Source: Micrococcales bacterium 72-143
GTDB lineage: Bacteria; Actinomycetota; Actinomycetes; Actinomycetales; Microbacteriaceae
Assembly: GCA_001898835.1 (NCBI GenBank)
Contig: MKVM01000003.1
Location: forward strand, 310,001 to 374,000
Length of the DNA: 64,000 nt
Direction of reading: 5' to 3'
Part shown: piece after piece, positions 43,334-52,800 of the stretch
How the letters are laid out: each line of letters starts with the position of its first letter
Numbering within the stretch: the first letter of the stretch is position 1
The notes under the pieces: model-generated
The model's database searches: none
Seen by the model: only the letters and a program-made list of their open reading frames with translations
Told to the model about the DNA's origin: nothing
Position numbers and translations under genes: made by a program

Positions 43334-44874
43334 GCGGAGCCCCAGCGATGCGTACGATCGGCGCGGATGGCAGCCACCCCCGCCGCGGCCGCGTCGCGGA
43401 ACAGCGCGGACGCGTCGGCGACGTCGAGAGCGCCGATGGACGCCGTGACGGGTCCCTGCACGGTGTGCAGCCGCACCTTGGCGAGCCGCAGCATCCGCTC
43501 AAGGGGGCCCTGGTGCGCCGCGACGCTCTGCGTGCGCGCCGTCGGCACGACCGTGAGCGAGCGCCACACCGCCCCGCGCCGCAGCACCACCGCATCCGGG
43601 TGCAGCAGGAACCCGTTGCGCCGCCACGAGAACCAGCGCAGCAGCGCGCCGCGGCGAGGCGACGTCGTGAAGCCGTCCTCGGGCCGTGCCGGCGCGAGGC
43701 CCCCCTCGATGAGCTCGCGCGTCTCGTCGGTGACGAGCCCCGGCAGCACGAGCTCGAGCACCTTGAGCACCTCGGCGCGCGAGCCGACCGGCAGGATCGT
43801 CGTCGACTGCTGCCCCGCGGCACCCTTCGCGGTCGACCGGGACGCGAGGTTCACGCGCACCGTCCACCAGTCGAAGGGACGCCAGAGCAGCTCCTGGCTG
43901 ATCTCGACCGCATGGATGCGGCCGGGCGGGATCGTCTCGTTGCTCGTCGAGAGCAGCCCGAAGCCGACCCGCACGCCGTCGGGCGTCGACGCGATCGAGT
44001 AGCGCAGCGACTTGACGATCCGGTTCGCGAGGAACGAGCCGAGACCGAACACCATCGGGATGAGCCCGAAGAAGACGAAACCCCCCGCGCCCGTGAGGGT
44101 GAGGGCGACGACGACCCCCGCGATCGCCACCACGAACCACAGCATCCCGACGCTCAGCAGGGTCGAGCCGACGAGGCGGCCGACGTGCATCTGCACGACC
44201 GACTGCGGCGGCGCGAGGCTCGGGTCGAGCTCGGGGGCCGAGAACTCCGCGAGCCGCTGCCGCGCCACCTCGGCCAGGTTCGCTCGCGCCGGGTCGCCCG
44301 GCGCCGCACCCGCCGCCGCATCCGCCTTCTCGACGGCCTCGCGGGCGCGGATGCCGGACGCGCGCCGCAGCAGCTCGGCGCGCAGCCCGTCGGCGTTCGC
44401 GTTCGAGAGGTACGCGAGCTGCATGTTGGCGTCCGACCCGGCCGCGCTGATCTCGAGCTTCGCGGCGCCGAAGATGCGCGCGAACAGCGAACGCGAGATG
44501 TTGATGCCCTGGATGCGGTCGAGCCGCGCCTTGCGGTGCGAGCGGAACAGCACCCCCTGGCGCACCTCCACCACCTCGTCCGTGACCCGGAAGGTGTTCA
44601 TGCGCCAGGAGAGCCAGAACAGCGCGATGATCACGAGCAGCACGACCGCGATGCCCAACAGCACGAGCAGGAGGTAGTCGTTGAGCGCGACCGTGACGGG
44701 GTCCTCCTCGCACACCCCCGGCGGGCAGTCGATGCCCGGGATGAGCCACTCGACGAGACGCTCGCGCAGGTTCGCGATGATGATGCCGAGGATCGCGATG
44801 AACGCGATGCCGCCCTTCAGCAGCGGCGTCGCCGGATGCAGGCGGTGCCACTCGCCGTCGGCGAGCTCGGTCAC
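43330..44874 (-). CDS. Bacterial PH-domain membrane protein (YdbT-like)
   Basis: Protein of 514 residues with about four membrane segments and three bPH2 domains: FRVTDEVVEVRQGVLFRSHRKARLDRIQGI near residue 95 (motif spans about 30 residues), YSIASTPDGVRVGFGLLS, and FLLHPDAVVLRRGAVWRSL. YdbS/YdbT pairs in Bacillus affect resistance to certain antimicrobial peptides. The GTG at 44874 overlaps the stop of the smaller PH-domain gene by GTGA. An unusual hydrophilic insert with three cysteines (GIDCPPGVCEED) lies between the first two membrane segments. Confidence 0.85.
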   Translation of the reverse strand: MTELADGEWHRLHPATPLLKGGIAFIAILGIIIANLRERLVEWLIPGIDCPPGVCEEDPVTVALNDYLLLVLLGIAVVLLVIIALFWLSWRMNTFRVTDEVVEVRQGVLFRSHRKARLDRIQGINISRSLFARIFGAAKLEISAAGSDANMQLAYLSNANADGLRAELLRRASGIRAREAVEKADAAAGAAPGDPARANLAEVARQRLAEFSAPELDPSLAPPQSVVQMHVGRLVGSTLLSVGMLWFVVAIAGVVVALTLTGAGGFVFFGLIPMVFGLGSFLANRIVKSLRYSIASTPDGVRVGFGLLSTSNETIPPGRIHAVEISQELLWRPFDWWTVRVNLASRSTAKGAAGQQSTTILPVGSRAEVLKVLELVLPGLVTDETRELIEGGLAPARPEDGFTTSPRRGALLRWFSWRRNGFLLHPDAVVLRRGAVWRSLTVVPTARTQSVAAHQGPLERMLRLAKVRLHTVQGPVTASIGALDVADASALFRDAAAAGVAAIRADRTHRWGSA

Positions 44875-45380
44875 AGCCCCGCCCGGCGGGTCTCGGCGAG
44901 CGCCACGAGCCGGTCGCGCAGCTCCTCCGCGTCCGCGAGCGGCAGCCCCGGGATGACGACCCCGGTCGCCGCGGCGGCCGTCACGAGCTTCAGCTCGGCG
45001 AGGCCGAGGGAGCGGGCCAGCGGACCGCGCGTGATGTCGACGAGCTGCATCCGCCCGAACGGCACCGCGACGAAGCGCTGGAACATGATCCCGCGGCGGA
45101 ACAGCAGGTCGTCCTCCCGCAGCAGGTAGCCGATCGACCGCACGCGGCGCGGCGTGAGCGCGATGAGCACGAGCGACACGATGCCGACCACGGCGGGCAG
45201 CAGCCACCACCAGTCGCCCCAGTGGAACAGCCAGGCCGGGAGGGATGCGGCGGCCGTCACGATCACGCCCGTCACGAGGTTGCCGACGAGGTCGACCACG
45301 ATGTACTTGGGCGAGACGCGCCGCCACTCGCCCGCCACGGGATCGAGTCGAGCGGATGCGGTGGGGGCGTCGTCGGTCAC
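44871..45380 (-). CDS. Bacterial PH-domain membrane protein (YdbS-like)
   Basis: Protein of 169 residues with two membrane segments (LVGNLVTGVIVTAAASLPAWL and WWWLLPAVVGIVSLVLIAL) followed by one bPH2 domain (YLLREDDLLFRRGIMFQRFVAV, then PFGRMQLVDITRGPLARSLG). It is the first gene of the 45380-40190 operon and is coupled by GTGA to its larger YdbT-like partner, as in other genomes. GTG start. No promoter is obvious in the 106-bp gap to the restriction enzyme gene. Confidence 0.87.
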   Translation of the reverse strand: MTDDAPTASARLDPVAGEWRRVSPKYIVVDLVGNLVTGVIVTAAASLPAWLFHWGDWWWLLPAVVGIVSLVLIALTPRRVRSIGYLLREDDLLFRRGIMFQRFVAVPFGRMQLVDITRGPLARSLGLAELKLVTAAAATGVVIPGLPLADAEELRDRLVALAETRRAGL

Positions 45381-45486
45381 GTGTTCACGCTACCGGGTGG
45401 GGGTCGGGCGACGGTGGACTCCTGCGAGCCGTTCGAACGTCACCCTCTCTGCGGGCGAAGAGCCCGGCATCGATTCGGTCGCCTGA

Positions 45487-46554
45487 CTAACGGTTCTGCA
45501 TGACGCCGATAGCGCGCGACCACTCACCCAAGGTCTCGACGGGAGCCTCGATCTCCTTGAGCCTCTCGAGCATCCTCTGTGCGAGAACGAGCGGAGCGTC
45601 CTCAAACGGCAAACTCGACCACTCGAGAGCCGAGCGGGCCAACCCGACTGAGGACTCGAACACGTTGATCTGCATGTTCGCCGACTCCGCGTCCTGAAGT
45701 CCGAGCATGAACTCCACGAGGCTCACATGTGAGGGGTGGTCCACGAGTAGTATCACCCGCCCGATGCCAGACTCGATACAGCGGTCGATGAAAGCTCTGA
45801 ACTCGGTCGACGGGATAGAGCGTCCCTTGACCTCCATCGAGAGAATCAACTGCTTGTCGGCATAGACCTGCACGTCGCCTGGAACATCGCGAGAGGGGTC
45901 GTTCAGTCGACGTGAACGCACATCGCGATAGAGCAGATCAAGACATGCGGCGGCGAACGCCTGGAGCCGCTTCGGTCGCTCGGGGGCATCGAGCCGCATG
46001 AAATCAGTAACAGCTGCGTAGAGGTCGGTCGCGGTGATCTTGGACGCGCGGATCGCGATGGATCGAATCTTCAGTGCTTCGTCCGATGCCACCTTGAGGA
46101 ACGCGGATAGAGCACGGGATGCCTCGGCTTCATCGAGCGTGTTCGCCCTCTCTACGATCGCGAGGAATTCGGCATGCTGTGTCGGGTTGCGGACACGCTC
46201 CATCTGATCGAGGCGGTCGTGCTTGTGGAACTCGCCGTTGTTGAAAGGGTTAGGCCCTGTGGTCTTGAGAGAGAAGCCGAGCCGGCCCGACGCGGGAACG
46301 ATCACTCGCTCTCCAAGAGTACGAAGGCTGTAGGAATGATCGCCCGCCTCCTTGATCGACATCACATCGACCCGGCGATCCGTGGCCTTTGCCAAGAGGA
46401 GCGTCGCGAACACGGGCACGTAAGTTTTCGCCGTCAACCCGAACACCGACCGCGAGAAGCTCACCCACTCAATCGGCAGGACGGCCTCGAGTCGAGCATC
46501 GAACGCGGCGACAAGTACGCGCGAAGCCTTCGTGAAGTCGAGCTTGATCGGCAC
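45487..46554 (-). CDS. Type II restriction endonuclease, SacI family
   Basis: Protein of 355 residues that I recognise as SacI-like from several blocks: RVDVMSIKE, YSLRTLGERVIVP, LGFSLKTTGPNPFNN, and RRLNDPSRDVPGDVQV. The PD-(D/E)XK-type site is likely Asp227, Glu241 and Lys243 (GDVQVY, then MEVKG). SacI cuts GAGCTC; the specificity here is inferred from family only. GTG at 46554 has GAGGAAGG upstream. It follows the methyltransferase gene by 36 nt. Its G+C content and codons (ATA, AAA, TTT present) differ from neighbours, suggesting horizontal transfer. Confidence 0.85.
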   Translation of the reverse strand: MPIKLDFTKASRVLVAAFDARLEAVLPIEWVSFSRSVFGLTAKTYVPVFATLLLAKATDRRVDVMSIKEAGDHSYSLRTLGERVIVPASGRLGFSLKTTGPNPFNNGEFHKHDRLDQMERVRNPTQHAEFLAIVERANTLDEAEASRALSAFLKVASDEALKIRSIAIRASKITATDLYAAVTDFMRLDAPERPKRLQAFAAACLDLLYRDVRSRRLNDPSRDVPGDVQVYADKQLILSMEVKGRSIPSTEFRAFIDRCIESGIGRVILLVDHPSHVSLVEFMLGLQDAESANMQINVFESSVGLARSALEWSSLPFEDAPLVLAQRMLERLKEIEAPVETLGEWSRAIGVMQNR

Positions 46555-46590
46555 TCAGGCAGACCTTCCTCATCGTCCCGAGCACTCGGG

Positions 46591-47817
46591 TCAAGCGACC
46601 AAAACTCGCTGACGAGCCTCGTGCGTGAGCACTTCCTCGGCATCGGTCTGAGGTTCAAGGTAGCCGAGCTGCAGTGAGAGCGCCCGCACAACCGCCTTGC
46701 CGAGTTCCATCGGGACCGCGTTGCCGAGCTGTCTCTGCACGTCGGCTCGCCCACCAAAGAGGTGGAAGTCATCGGGGAACGTCATCAAGCGGAGCAGCTC
46801 CGGAATGCGAAGCCGACGCGCGCGGAGTGCGCCCTGTTCGTTCGGCAAGTTCTCCCAATGGAACGGTCCCACGTAGGGGCCCGGCTGCGCCTGCAGGGTC
46901 GAACTCGGTTTGTCGGGCGACAGCCGAAGCAGGAACGTCCAATACCGCGTGCGCCACTCGAACTCGTTGCGCCCGCCGTAGCGAGGCGTGTGCCACAGGT
47001 AGTTATAGCCCGCTGGGATCTCCGCAGCGAGTTCTCCGAACTTGCCCTCGACGAGTTCGCCGTCTTCAGAAGACGCATTGAGGCCCTTGAACGCCTCAGC
47101 AGCGGTCACATGGGGGAGCTTCGTCCGATCCCATTTCGTCGTCGTCTCGCTCGGACCCGAGTGCGTCGGCTCCGGGAACTTGAACGCCTTTCCGTCACGT
47201 CGCCCAACGATGAAGACGCGGCGGCGAAGTTGCGGAACTCCGTAATCGGCGGCGAGCAGAACCTTCCATCGCGGGTTATAGCCAAGCTCGGTAAGGGCCG
47301 CGAGCAGACGATCGAGGTGGGCACGGTGTGTCTTGTAGGTGAGCGCCTGGACGTTCTCAAGGACGAATGCCTCAGGGCGGGCCTGGGCGACCACGCGCAC
47401 ATATTCCTCTAGAAGCGACGCGTTCGGGTCACGGGACTCCCGCTTCTCCGCGAGCCAAAAGCCCGACTTCGAGAACGGCGTGCAAGGCGGGCCACCAATC
47501 ACGAGAGCGGCATCACCCTCCGAGAGCGACCCCACTGAGAGCAGCTCGGCGGTCGGCGTTGAGCGGATATCGCCTGTCAGCGTCTTCGTGCCATGCAGGT
47601 TCAGGGCGAGCGTGTCGAGAGCCTGCTGCGCATAGTCGGTCGCGACCGCGACACGAAGCGGGCTCGCATTCGGAGTCTTCGGGGCCGTAAGGGGAGCATC
47701 AGCCACCCGCTCCACCGCCATATCAAGACCACCCGCACCCGAGAACAGACTGATGACGGGGAGACGGCTATCGGCAGTCACGGGGCGCCTTTCGACTGGG
47801 ATGGATGTCGAAAGCAT
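46591..47817 (-). CDS. DNA (cytosine-5)-methyltransferase
   Basis: C5 cytosine methyltransferase of 408 residues that protects the host from the adjacent SacI-type nuclease. Conserved motifs are I (SLFSGAGGLDMA), IV with the catalytic cysteine (GGPPCTPFSKSG), VI (ENVQAL), VIII (QLRRRVFIVG) and X (QRQLGNAVPMELG). The target recognition region lies between VIII and X. ATG at 47817 is chosen because GGAGG lies 8 nt upstream; a TTG six codons earlier would overlap that site. The methyltransferase comes first in the operon, which favours protection before cutting. Confidence 0.93.
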   Translation of the reverse strand: MLSTSIPVERRPVTADSRLPVISLFSGAGGLDMAVERVADAPLTAPKTPNASPLRVAVATDYAQQALDTLALNLHGTKTLTGDIRSTPTAELLSVGSLSEGDAALVIGGPPCTPFSKSGFWLAEKRESRDPNASLLEEYVRVVAQARPEAFVLENVQALTYKTHRAHLDRLLAALTELGYNPRWKVLLAADYGVPQLRRRVFIVGRRDGKAFKFPEPTHSGPSETTTKWDRTKLPHVTAAEAFKGLNASSEDGELVEGKFGELAAEIPAGYNYLWHTPRYGGRNEFEWRTRYWTFLLRLSPDKPSSTLQAQPGPYVGPFHWENLPNEQGALRARRLRIPELLRLMTFPDDFHLFGGRADVQRQLGNAVPMELGKAVVRALSLQLGYLEPQTDAEEVLTHEARQRVLVA

Positions 47818-47860
47818 AAGCGTGGCCTCCGACAACAGAGAGCTGCCCCTCCGCTCCCCG

Positions 47861-47949
47861 CGGTTTCGACCGATACGCGAATGCGCAGGCTACTCGACCA
47901 GCGGGGCCACCGACGGTTGAACAGTCCCCAATACGGAGTGTCGAAACCG
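47861..47949. repeat. Inverted pair of REP-like GGTTTCGA elements
   Basis: First unit 47861-47904 runs from CGGTTTCGAC to CTCGACCAGCGG; the second unit, in opposite orientation, runs from ACGGTTGAACAG to GTCGAAACCGG at 47949. The outer 10-bp ends (CGGTTTCGAC and its complement) match exactly. The pair lies between the methyltransferase start and the lacI stop, at the edge of the lower-GC island. Confidence 0.72.
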
Positions 47950-47958
47950 GCACCCGCA

Positions 47959-48972
47959 TCAACGGCGCGGCGGCGCCACCGACTCCCGCACCACGAGCCG
48001 CGTCGGCAGCAGCACCGACTGCGGGGGCGCGCCCGCGAGCGACTCGCTCGCCACCCGCAGCACCTCGCGCCCGAGCAGGTCCCAGTCCTGGGCGATGGTG
48101 GTGAGCGGCGGGCTGAAGTCGACCGCCTCCTCGATGTCGTCGAAGCCGACGATCGAGACGTCCTCCGGGATCCGGATGCCGGCCTCCCCGAACGCGCGGT
48201 AGGCGCCGAGCGCCATCTGGTCGTTGGCGGAGAAGATCGCGGTCGGCAGCTCCGCGCGGGGCGTGGACTCCAGCATCCGCCGCACGGCGAGGTAGCCGGA
48301 GTGCGCCGTCCAGTCGCCGCGCAGCGGCTCGGGAACGGGACGGCCCGCGGCTGTCAGCACGTCCGACCAGGTCTCGGCGCGGCGGGCGGCGAAGAACGAG
48401 CCCGCTGCTCCCGTGATGTGGTGCACGGTGCGGTGCCCGGCCTCCAGCAGGTGGCCGACGGCCGCCTCCGTGCCGCCGATCTGGTCGGAGTCCATCGCCG
48501 AGACATCGGGGTTCGACTGCGGCCCGATGAGGATCGCGTGCATGCCGGGCGGCACCCGCATCGGGGTGTCGAACTCGAGCTGCGAGGTGAGGATCGAGAC
48601 GATGACGTCGACCGCCATCTCCTCGAGCCGGGTGAACGCGCCGCTCGTGGCGAGGCCGGTGGCGGCCGCGATCGGCATGAGCGTCGTGGCGTAGCCGTTC
48701 AGCGCCGCGTGCTCCGACACCGCCTCGACGGTGCGCCGGGTGCCGACCGCGTGCAGGCCCTGGTAGACGATGCCGATGGTCTTGTAGCTGCCGCGCCGCA
48801 TGGCCCGCGCCGCGAGGTTCGGACGGTAGCCGAGCTCGCGCATGACGGCGAGCACGCGGTCGCGGGTGGCGTCGTTGACGTTGGGCTCGCCGTTGGCGAC
48901 CCGCGACACCGTCTGCAGCGAGAGTCCGGACACCTGGGCGACGTCCCGCATGGAAGGACGCCGCGTTTCCAT
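47959..48972 (-). CDS. LacI family transcriptional regulator
   Basis: Repressor of 337 residues. The N-terminal HTH and hinge are MRDVAQVSGLSLQTVSRVANG and RPNLAARAMRRG (residues about 8-60), followed by a periplasmic-binding-like sugar sensor (IGIVYQGLHAVG, SIVGFDDIEEAVDFSPPLTTI, LPTRLVVRESV). It starts 1 nt after the beta-galactosidase stop, so it is the last gene of the lac-type operon and controlled with it. The 30-bp palindrome at 55253-55282 upstream of the first gene is its likely operator. The effector is probably galactose or a galactoside. Confidence 0.92.
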   Translation of the reverse strand: METRRPSMRDVAQVSGLSLQTVSRVANGEPNVNDATRDRVLAVMRELGYRPNLAARAMRRGSYKTIGIVYQGLHAVGTRRTVEAVSEHAALNGYATTLMPIAAATGLATSGAFTRLEEMAVDVIVSILTSQLEFDTPMRVPPGMHAILIGPQSNPDVSAMDSDQIGGTEAAVGHLLEAGHRTVHHITGAAGSFFAARRAETWSDVLTAAGRPVPEPLRGDWTAHSGYLAVRRMLESTPRAELPTAIFSANDQMALGAYRAFGEAGIRIPEDVSIVGFDDIEEAVDFSPPLTTIAQDWDLLGREVLRVASESLAGAPPQSVLLPTRLVVRESVAPPRR

Positions 48973-48973
48973 C

Positions 48974-51900
48974 TCAGGCCCCCGTGAATCCGAATCGGAA
49001 GCGGAGCGTGCCCCTCGTGGGCAGCCGGTACTCGGGAAGTGTACGCGCACCCCAGGAGTCGTCGCCGCCGACGCCCCGCCGCATGAGCGCAGGGCGAAGC
49101 ACTGTGCGGTGGCTCGGCGGCAGGAGGTTCGGATGCGTGGCCGCCTCGATCTCGCCGGGCGTCCACGGCAGCGCGGAGAACTCCATGCCGCCCTCGGCAT
49201 CGAAGCGGAGGCCGGCCCCGCGGTCGTCGGTCACCTCCGCCCAGCGCACGCCGGTGCGGTTGCCGGCCTCCTGCGGGCGCAGGTAGGGGGTGAGCGCCGT
49301 GCGCACATCCGTCTCGTGGACGCCGAGCCGGGCGCCGCGACGCCGGTCGACGTACGACTCCTCGGGGCCCTCGCCGTACCAGCGCCAGGTGTCGAGCCGG
49401 TCGGCGGTCGTGAGCAGGGTGCCGAACTCGGGCAGCTCGGGGAGGCCCTCGACGAGCTCCATCGTCTGCGTCACCTCGACGCGTCCCGAGCCGTCGACCC
49501 GGTAGGCGACCTCGCACACGGTCGCGGGCCGCACGGGCAGCGCGTAGCGGTACACCGCGGTGACGCTTCCGTCCGCGCCGACCGTGACCTCCGGGTCCGT
49601 GGACTCCGGGGGCGTCTTCAGGTACCGGCTCGCGACGAGCCACGGGGCGTCCTCGACGGGCGCGCCCCAGCCGCGCTCGTTGGCGGTCGGCGCGTGCCAG
49701 AAGCTCGGCCGCACGACGCCGCGCAGCAGCTCGCGGCCACCCTCCGCGCCGTCGCCGAAGCGATACGAGGCGAGTCCGCCGTGGAGGCGCGAGAAGAGCA
49801 CGTGGAAGTGCGTGCCGTGCACGCCCGTGTTGTGGATGCCGCGCACGAGCCGCGGGTGCTCGACGCCGACGATCGCGGGCGGCGCCCAGGCGCCGAACAC
49901 GCCCTGCCCCCACGCGACCTCGTGCCCCGCGTCCGCCCAGTCGGTGGCCGCGCGCAGCCGGAACGACACCTCGACCGTGTACTCGCCGGCCGCGTCCGGA
50001 ACCGCCACGGGCAGCGGATACGTCGCCGCCTCGCCGGGGGCGACATCCGTCTCGACCGTCGCGGTCTCCAGCACCTCCCCCTCGCGCGCGAGCGTCACCC
50101 GGCACTCGTAGGCCGAGGTTGCCGTCGCGAGCAGCCGGCTCTCGACGGTGAAGACATCCCGCTCGACCGTGATCACGAGCCCCTGGTAGAGCTTCGCGAC
50201 CTCCTGCACCTTCGGCGACGGCGTGTGGTCGGCGAAGAAGATGCCGTTGCCGCAGAAGTCGTCGTCGTTGGGCACCTCGCCGAAGTCGCCGCCGTAGCCG
50301 AAGTAGGGTCGCCCATCCGGATCGGTGAGCGCGATCGCCTGGTCGGAGAAGTCCCAGATGAACCCGCCCTGGAACCGCGGCTCGCGGTAGGCGAGGTCGA
50401 GGTACTCGCCGACGCCGCCGAAGGAGTTGCCCATCGCGTGCGCGTACTCGCACAGGATGAGCGGCTTGCCCGGGTGCTCCGCGAGGTACGGCTCGATCTC
50501 GCGGACCGGGGTGTACATCCGGCTCAGCACGTCGGAGGTGTCGGGATGCCGCGGGTCCCAGTCGACGCCCTCGTAGTGGACCGGGCGGTCGTCGCGGGAG
50601 CGGAACCAGTCGGCCACCGCGAGCAGGTCGCCGCCGCCGTACGACTCGTTGCCGCACGACCAGATGACGACGCTCGCGTGGTTCTTGTCGCGCTCGAGCA
50701 TGCTCGCGGCGCGGTCGAGCAGCGCCGGCAGCCACTCGGGACGGTCGCCCGGGAACGCCTCCTCGTCGCCCACGCCGAGGTAGCGGAGGCGGTCCCACAT
50801 GCCGTGGGTCTCGAGGTTCATCTCGTCGATCACGAGGAAGCCGTAGCGGTCGGCGAGCTCGTAGAAGAAGGAGTTGTTGGGGTAGTGGCTCGTGCGGATC
50901 GCGTTGACGTTGATGCGCTTGAGGGCGCGGAGGTCCTCCTCGGTCTCCTCGCGCGTCATGACCCGGCCGTTCAGCCCGAACTCGTGGCGGTTGACGCCGT
51001 GGAACACGACGCGGCGCCCGTTGAGCCGCAGCAGGCCGTCCTCGATCGCGAAGCGGCGGATGCCGACCGGCTGTGGCACGAGCTCCGTCACCGCGCCCGC
51101 GGCATCCCGCACCTCGAGCACGAGCTCGTACAGCTCGGGCGACTCCGGGCTCCACAGGCGCGGCGCGTCGACGCGGATGGCGAGGGTGCCGTCGCCCGCG
51201 TCCGCGAGCACCCCGACGCCCTCGAGCCGCGCGCTCACCGTGCCCTCGCCGACGAGCGCGGCCTCCACGCGCACCTCGGCGCTCGCGAGGTCGTCCGCGA
51301 GCGCCACGCGCACCCGCAGGTCCTCGAGGTGCGCGGCCGGCCGGCGCTTCAGCACGACGTCGCGGAACAGGCCCGAGAAGCGGAACATGTCCTGGTCCTC
51401 GAGCCACGAGCCGCTCGACCACTTGATGACCTGCGCGGCGAGCCGGTTCACGCCCGGCACGAGCGCATCCGTCAGGTCGAACTCCGAGGGGGTGAAGCTG
51501 TCGGTCGCGTAGCCGAGGTAGACGCCGTTGCACCACACCGCGATCGCGCTCTCCGCGCCCTCGAAGATCACCGACACGCGCTCGCCCGGCTCGAGCGGGC
51601 GCTCCAGCGCGAAGTCGCGCAGGTACGAGGCGACCGGGTTGAACAGGGTCGGCACCTCGCCCGGCTCCACCTGCTCCCAGCCGTCCCAGGGGTACTGCAC
51701 GTTCGTGTACTGCGGCCGGTCGTAGCCCTGCAGCTGGATGTGCGCGGGCACCGGGATCTCGTCCCACCCGGACGCGTCGAAGCCGGCCGCCTCGAAGCCC
51801 GGCACCGTCTCGGCGGGAGTCGGCGCGTAGTGGAACCGCCAGGTGCCGGAGAGCAGCTGCTCGTATCCGCTGCGCCCGGATGCCGCCTCGGCGGCGTCGC

Positions 51901-51985
51901 GGAACCAGCGGTGGTCGGAATGTGCGGGCAGGCGTCCGTCATGGACGAAGCGCGGGTCGGCGACGCGCGCGAGGTCGAAACTCAC
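48974..51985 (-). CDS. Beta-galactosidase (GH2, LacZ-type)
   Basis: Glycoside hydrolase family 2 enzyme of 1,003 residues, the LacZ size class; it hydrolyses terminal beta-galactosides such as lactose. The sugar-binding domain has WDEIPVPAHIQLQGYDRP and YTNVQYPWDGW; the TIM barrel has RFFHGVNRHEF-like FHGVNRHEFG, acid/base Glu in WSCGNESYGGG (about 446), and nucleophile Glu in LILCEYAHAMGNS (about 513). The C-terminal Bgal_small_N domain follows. There is no signal peptide, so it acts in the cytoplasm on imported sugar. GTG at 51985 overlaps the permease stop (GTGA). Confidence 0.94.
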   Translation of the reverse strand: MSFDLARVADPRFVHDGRLPAHSDHRWFRDAAEAASGRSGYEQLLSGTWRFHYAPTPAETVPGFEAAGFDASGWDEIPVPAHIQLQGYDRPQYTNVQYPWDGWEQVEPGEVPTLFNPVASYLRDFALERPLEPGERVSVIFEGAESAIAVWCNGVYLGYATDSFTPSEFDLTDALVPGVNRLAAQVIKWSSGSWLEDQDMFRFSGLFRDVVLKRRPAAHLEDLRVRVALADDLASAEVRVEAALVGEGTVSARLEGVGVLADAGDGTLAIRVDAPRLWSPESPELYELVLEVRDAAGAVTELVPQPVGIRRFAIEDGLLRLNGRRVVFHGVNRHEFGLNGRVMTREETEEDLRALKRINVNAIRTSHYPNNSFFYELADRYGFLVIDEMNLETHGMWDRLRYLGVGDEEAFPGDRPEWLPALLDRAASMLERDKNHASVVIWSCGNESYGGGDLLAVADWFRSRDDRPVHYEGVDWDPRHPDTSDVLSRMYTPVREIEPYLAEHPGKPLILCEYAHAMGNSFGGVGEYLDLAYREPRFQGGFIWDFSDQAIALTDPDGRPYFGYGGDFGEVPNDDDFCGNGIFFADHTPSPKVQEVAKLYQGLVITVERDVFTVESRLLATATSAYECRVTLAREGEVLETATVETDVAPGEAATYPLPVAVPDAAGEYTVEVSFRLRAATDWADAGHEVAWGQGVFGAWAPPAIVGVEHPRLVRGIHNTGVHGTHFHVLFSRLHGGLASYRFGDGAEGGRELLRGVVRPSFWHAPTANERGWGAPVEDAPWLVASRYLKTPPESTDPEVTVGADGSVTAVYRYALPVRPATVCEVAYRVDGSGRVEVTQTMELVEGLPELPEFGTLLTTADRLDTWRWYGEGPEESYVDRRRGARLGVHETDVRTALTPYLRPQEAGNRTGVRWAEVTDDRGAGLRFDAEGGMEFSALPWTPGEIEAATHPNLLPPSHRTVLRPALMRRGVGGDDSWGARTLPEYRLPTRGTLRFRFGFTGA

Positions 51986-52800
51986 TTGATGGCTCCCGTG
52001 ATGCCGTTGGCGAACTGGCGCTGCAGGACGAAGAAGACGATCATCGTCGGCAGCGAGGCGAATAGCACCGCGAGCATGAGCACGCCGTAGTCGGTCACGT
52101 AGCCCGCGCTGAGGTTCGAGATGAGCATCGGCATCGTCTGCACATCGTTCTTGATGAGGATGACGCGCGGCCAGAGGAAGTTGTTCCACGCGGTCAGGAA
52201 GGTGATGACGCCCGCCGCCGCGAAGGTGGCCCGCATCGTCGGCACGTAGATGCGTGCGAAGATCGCGAGCTCACCGAGCCCGTCCATGCGCGCCGCCTCC
52301 ACGAGTTCGCTCGGGAAGGAGCGCGTCGACTGCCGGAACAGCAGGATCAGCAGGGGCGTCGAGATCGCGGGGATGATGACCGCGAACAGCGAGTTCACCA
52401 TCCCGATCTTCGCGAACATCTGGAACAGCGGGATCATGGTCGCCGCGAAGGGGATCATCATCGCCAGCAGCAGCACGCCCATGAGCACGTCCTTGCCACG
52501 CGAGTGGTACACCTCGAAGGCGTACCCCGCAATGGAGGTCACGATGAGCGCGAGGATCGTGGTGCCCACCGCGATCGCGAAGGAGCTCAGCATCGCGGCG
52601 CCCACGTTCTGGGCCGCGAACAGCTTCGCGGCGTTGTTGAACAGCTCGAGGCCGGGCAGCAGGCGCGAACTCAGCACGGCCTGGCTCGTATTCGTCGCGG
52701 AGACCGCCATGAAGTACAGGGGGAACAGGGAGAACAGCGTCCAGATGGTGAGGAACGCATAGCCACCGGCGCCGCGCAGCTTCCTAATCACGCTTGTCAC
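51982..52800 (-). CDS. Carbohydrate ABC permease (MalG type)
   Basis: Inner-membrane permease of 272 residues with six membrane segments. The EAA loop that contacts the ATPase is VEAARMDGLGELAIFARIYVP, as expected for the CUT1 MalG branch. It pairs with the MalF-type permease encoded just upstream (17-nt overlap) and with the binding lipoprotein. No ATP-binding gene is in the operon; CUT1 systems in actinobacteria often share one MsiK-type ATPase encoded elsewhere. GTG start at 52800. Confidence 0.92.
   Translation of the reverse strand: MTSVIRKLRGAGGYAFLTIWTLFSLFPLYFMAVSATNTSQAVLSSRLLPGLELFNNAAKLFAAQNVGAAMLSSFAIAVGTTILALIVTSIAGYAFEVYHSRGKDVLMGVLLLAMMIPFAATMIPLFQMFAKIGMVNSLFAVIIPAISTPLLILLFRQSTRSFPSELVEAARMDGLGELAIFARIYVPTMRATFAAAGVITFLTAWNNFLWPRVILIKNDVQTMPMLISNLSAGYVTDYGVLMLAVLFASLPTMIVFFVLQRQFANGITGAIK

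Noticed and set aside
45405-45486. Possible small ORF between ydbS-like and SacI-type genes
   Set aside because: No start with a ribosome site and no membrane or family pattern; treated as spacer at the island edge.
47818-47835. TTG start for the cytosine methyltransferase six codons upstream
   Set aside because: The GGAGG that serves the ATG at 47817 would lie inside the coding part, and the extra residues are not part of the conserved N-terminus.
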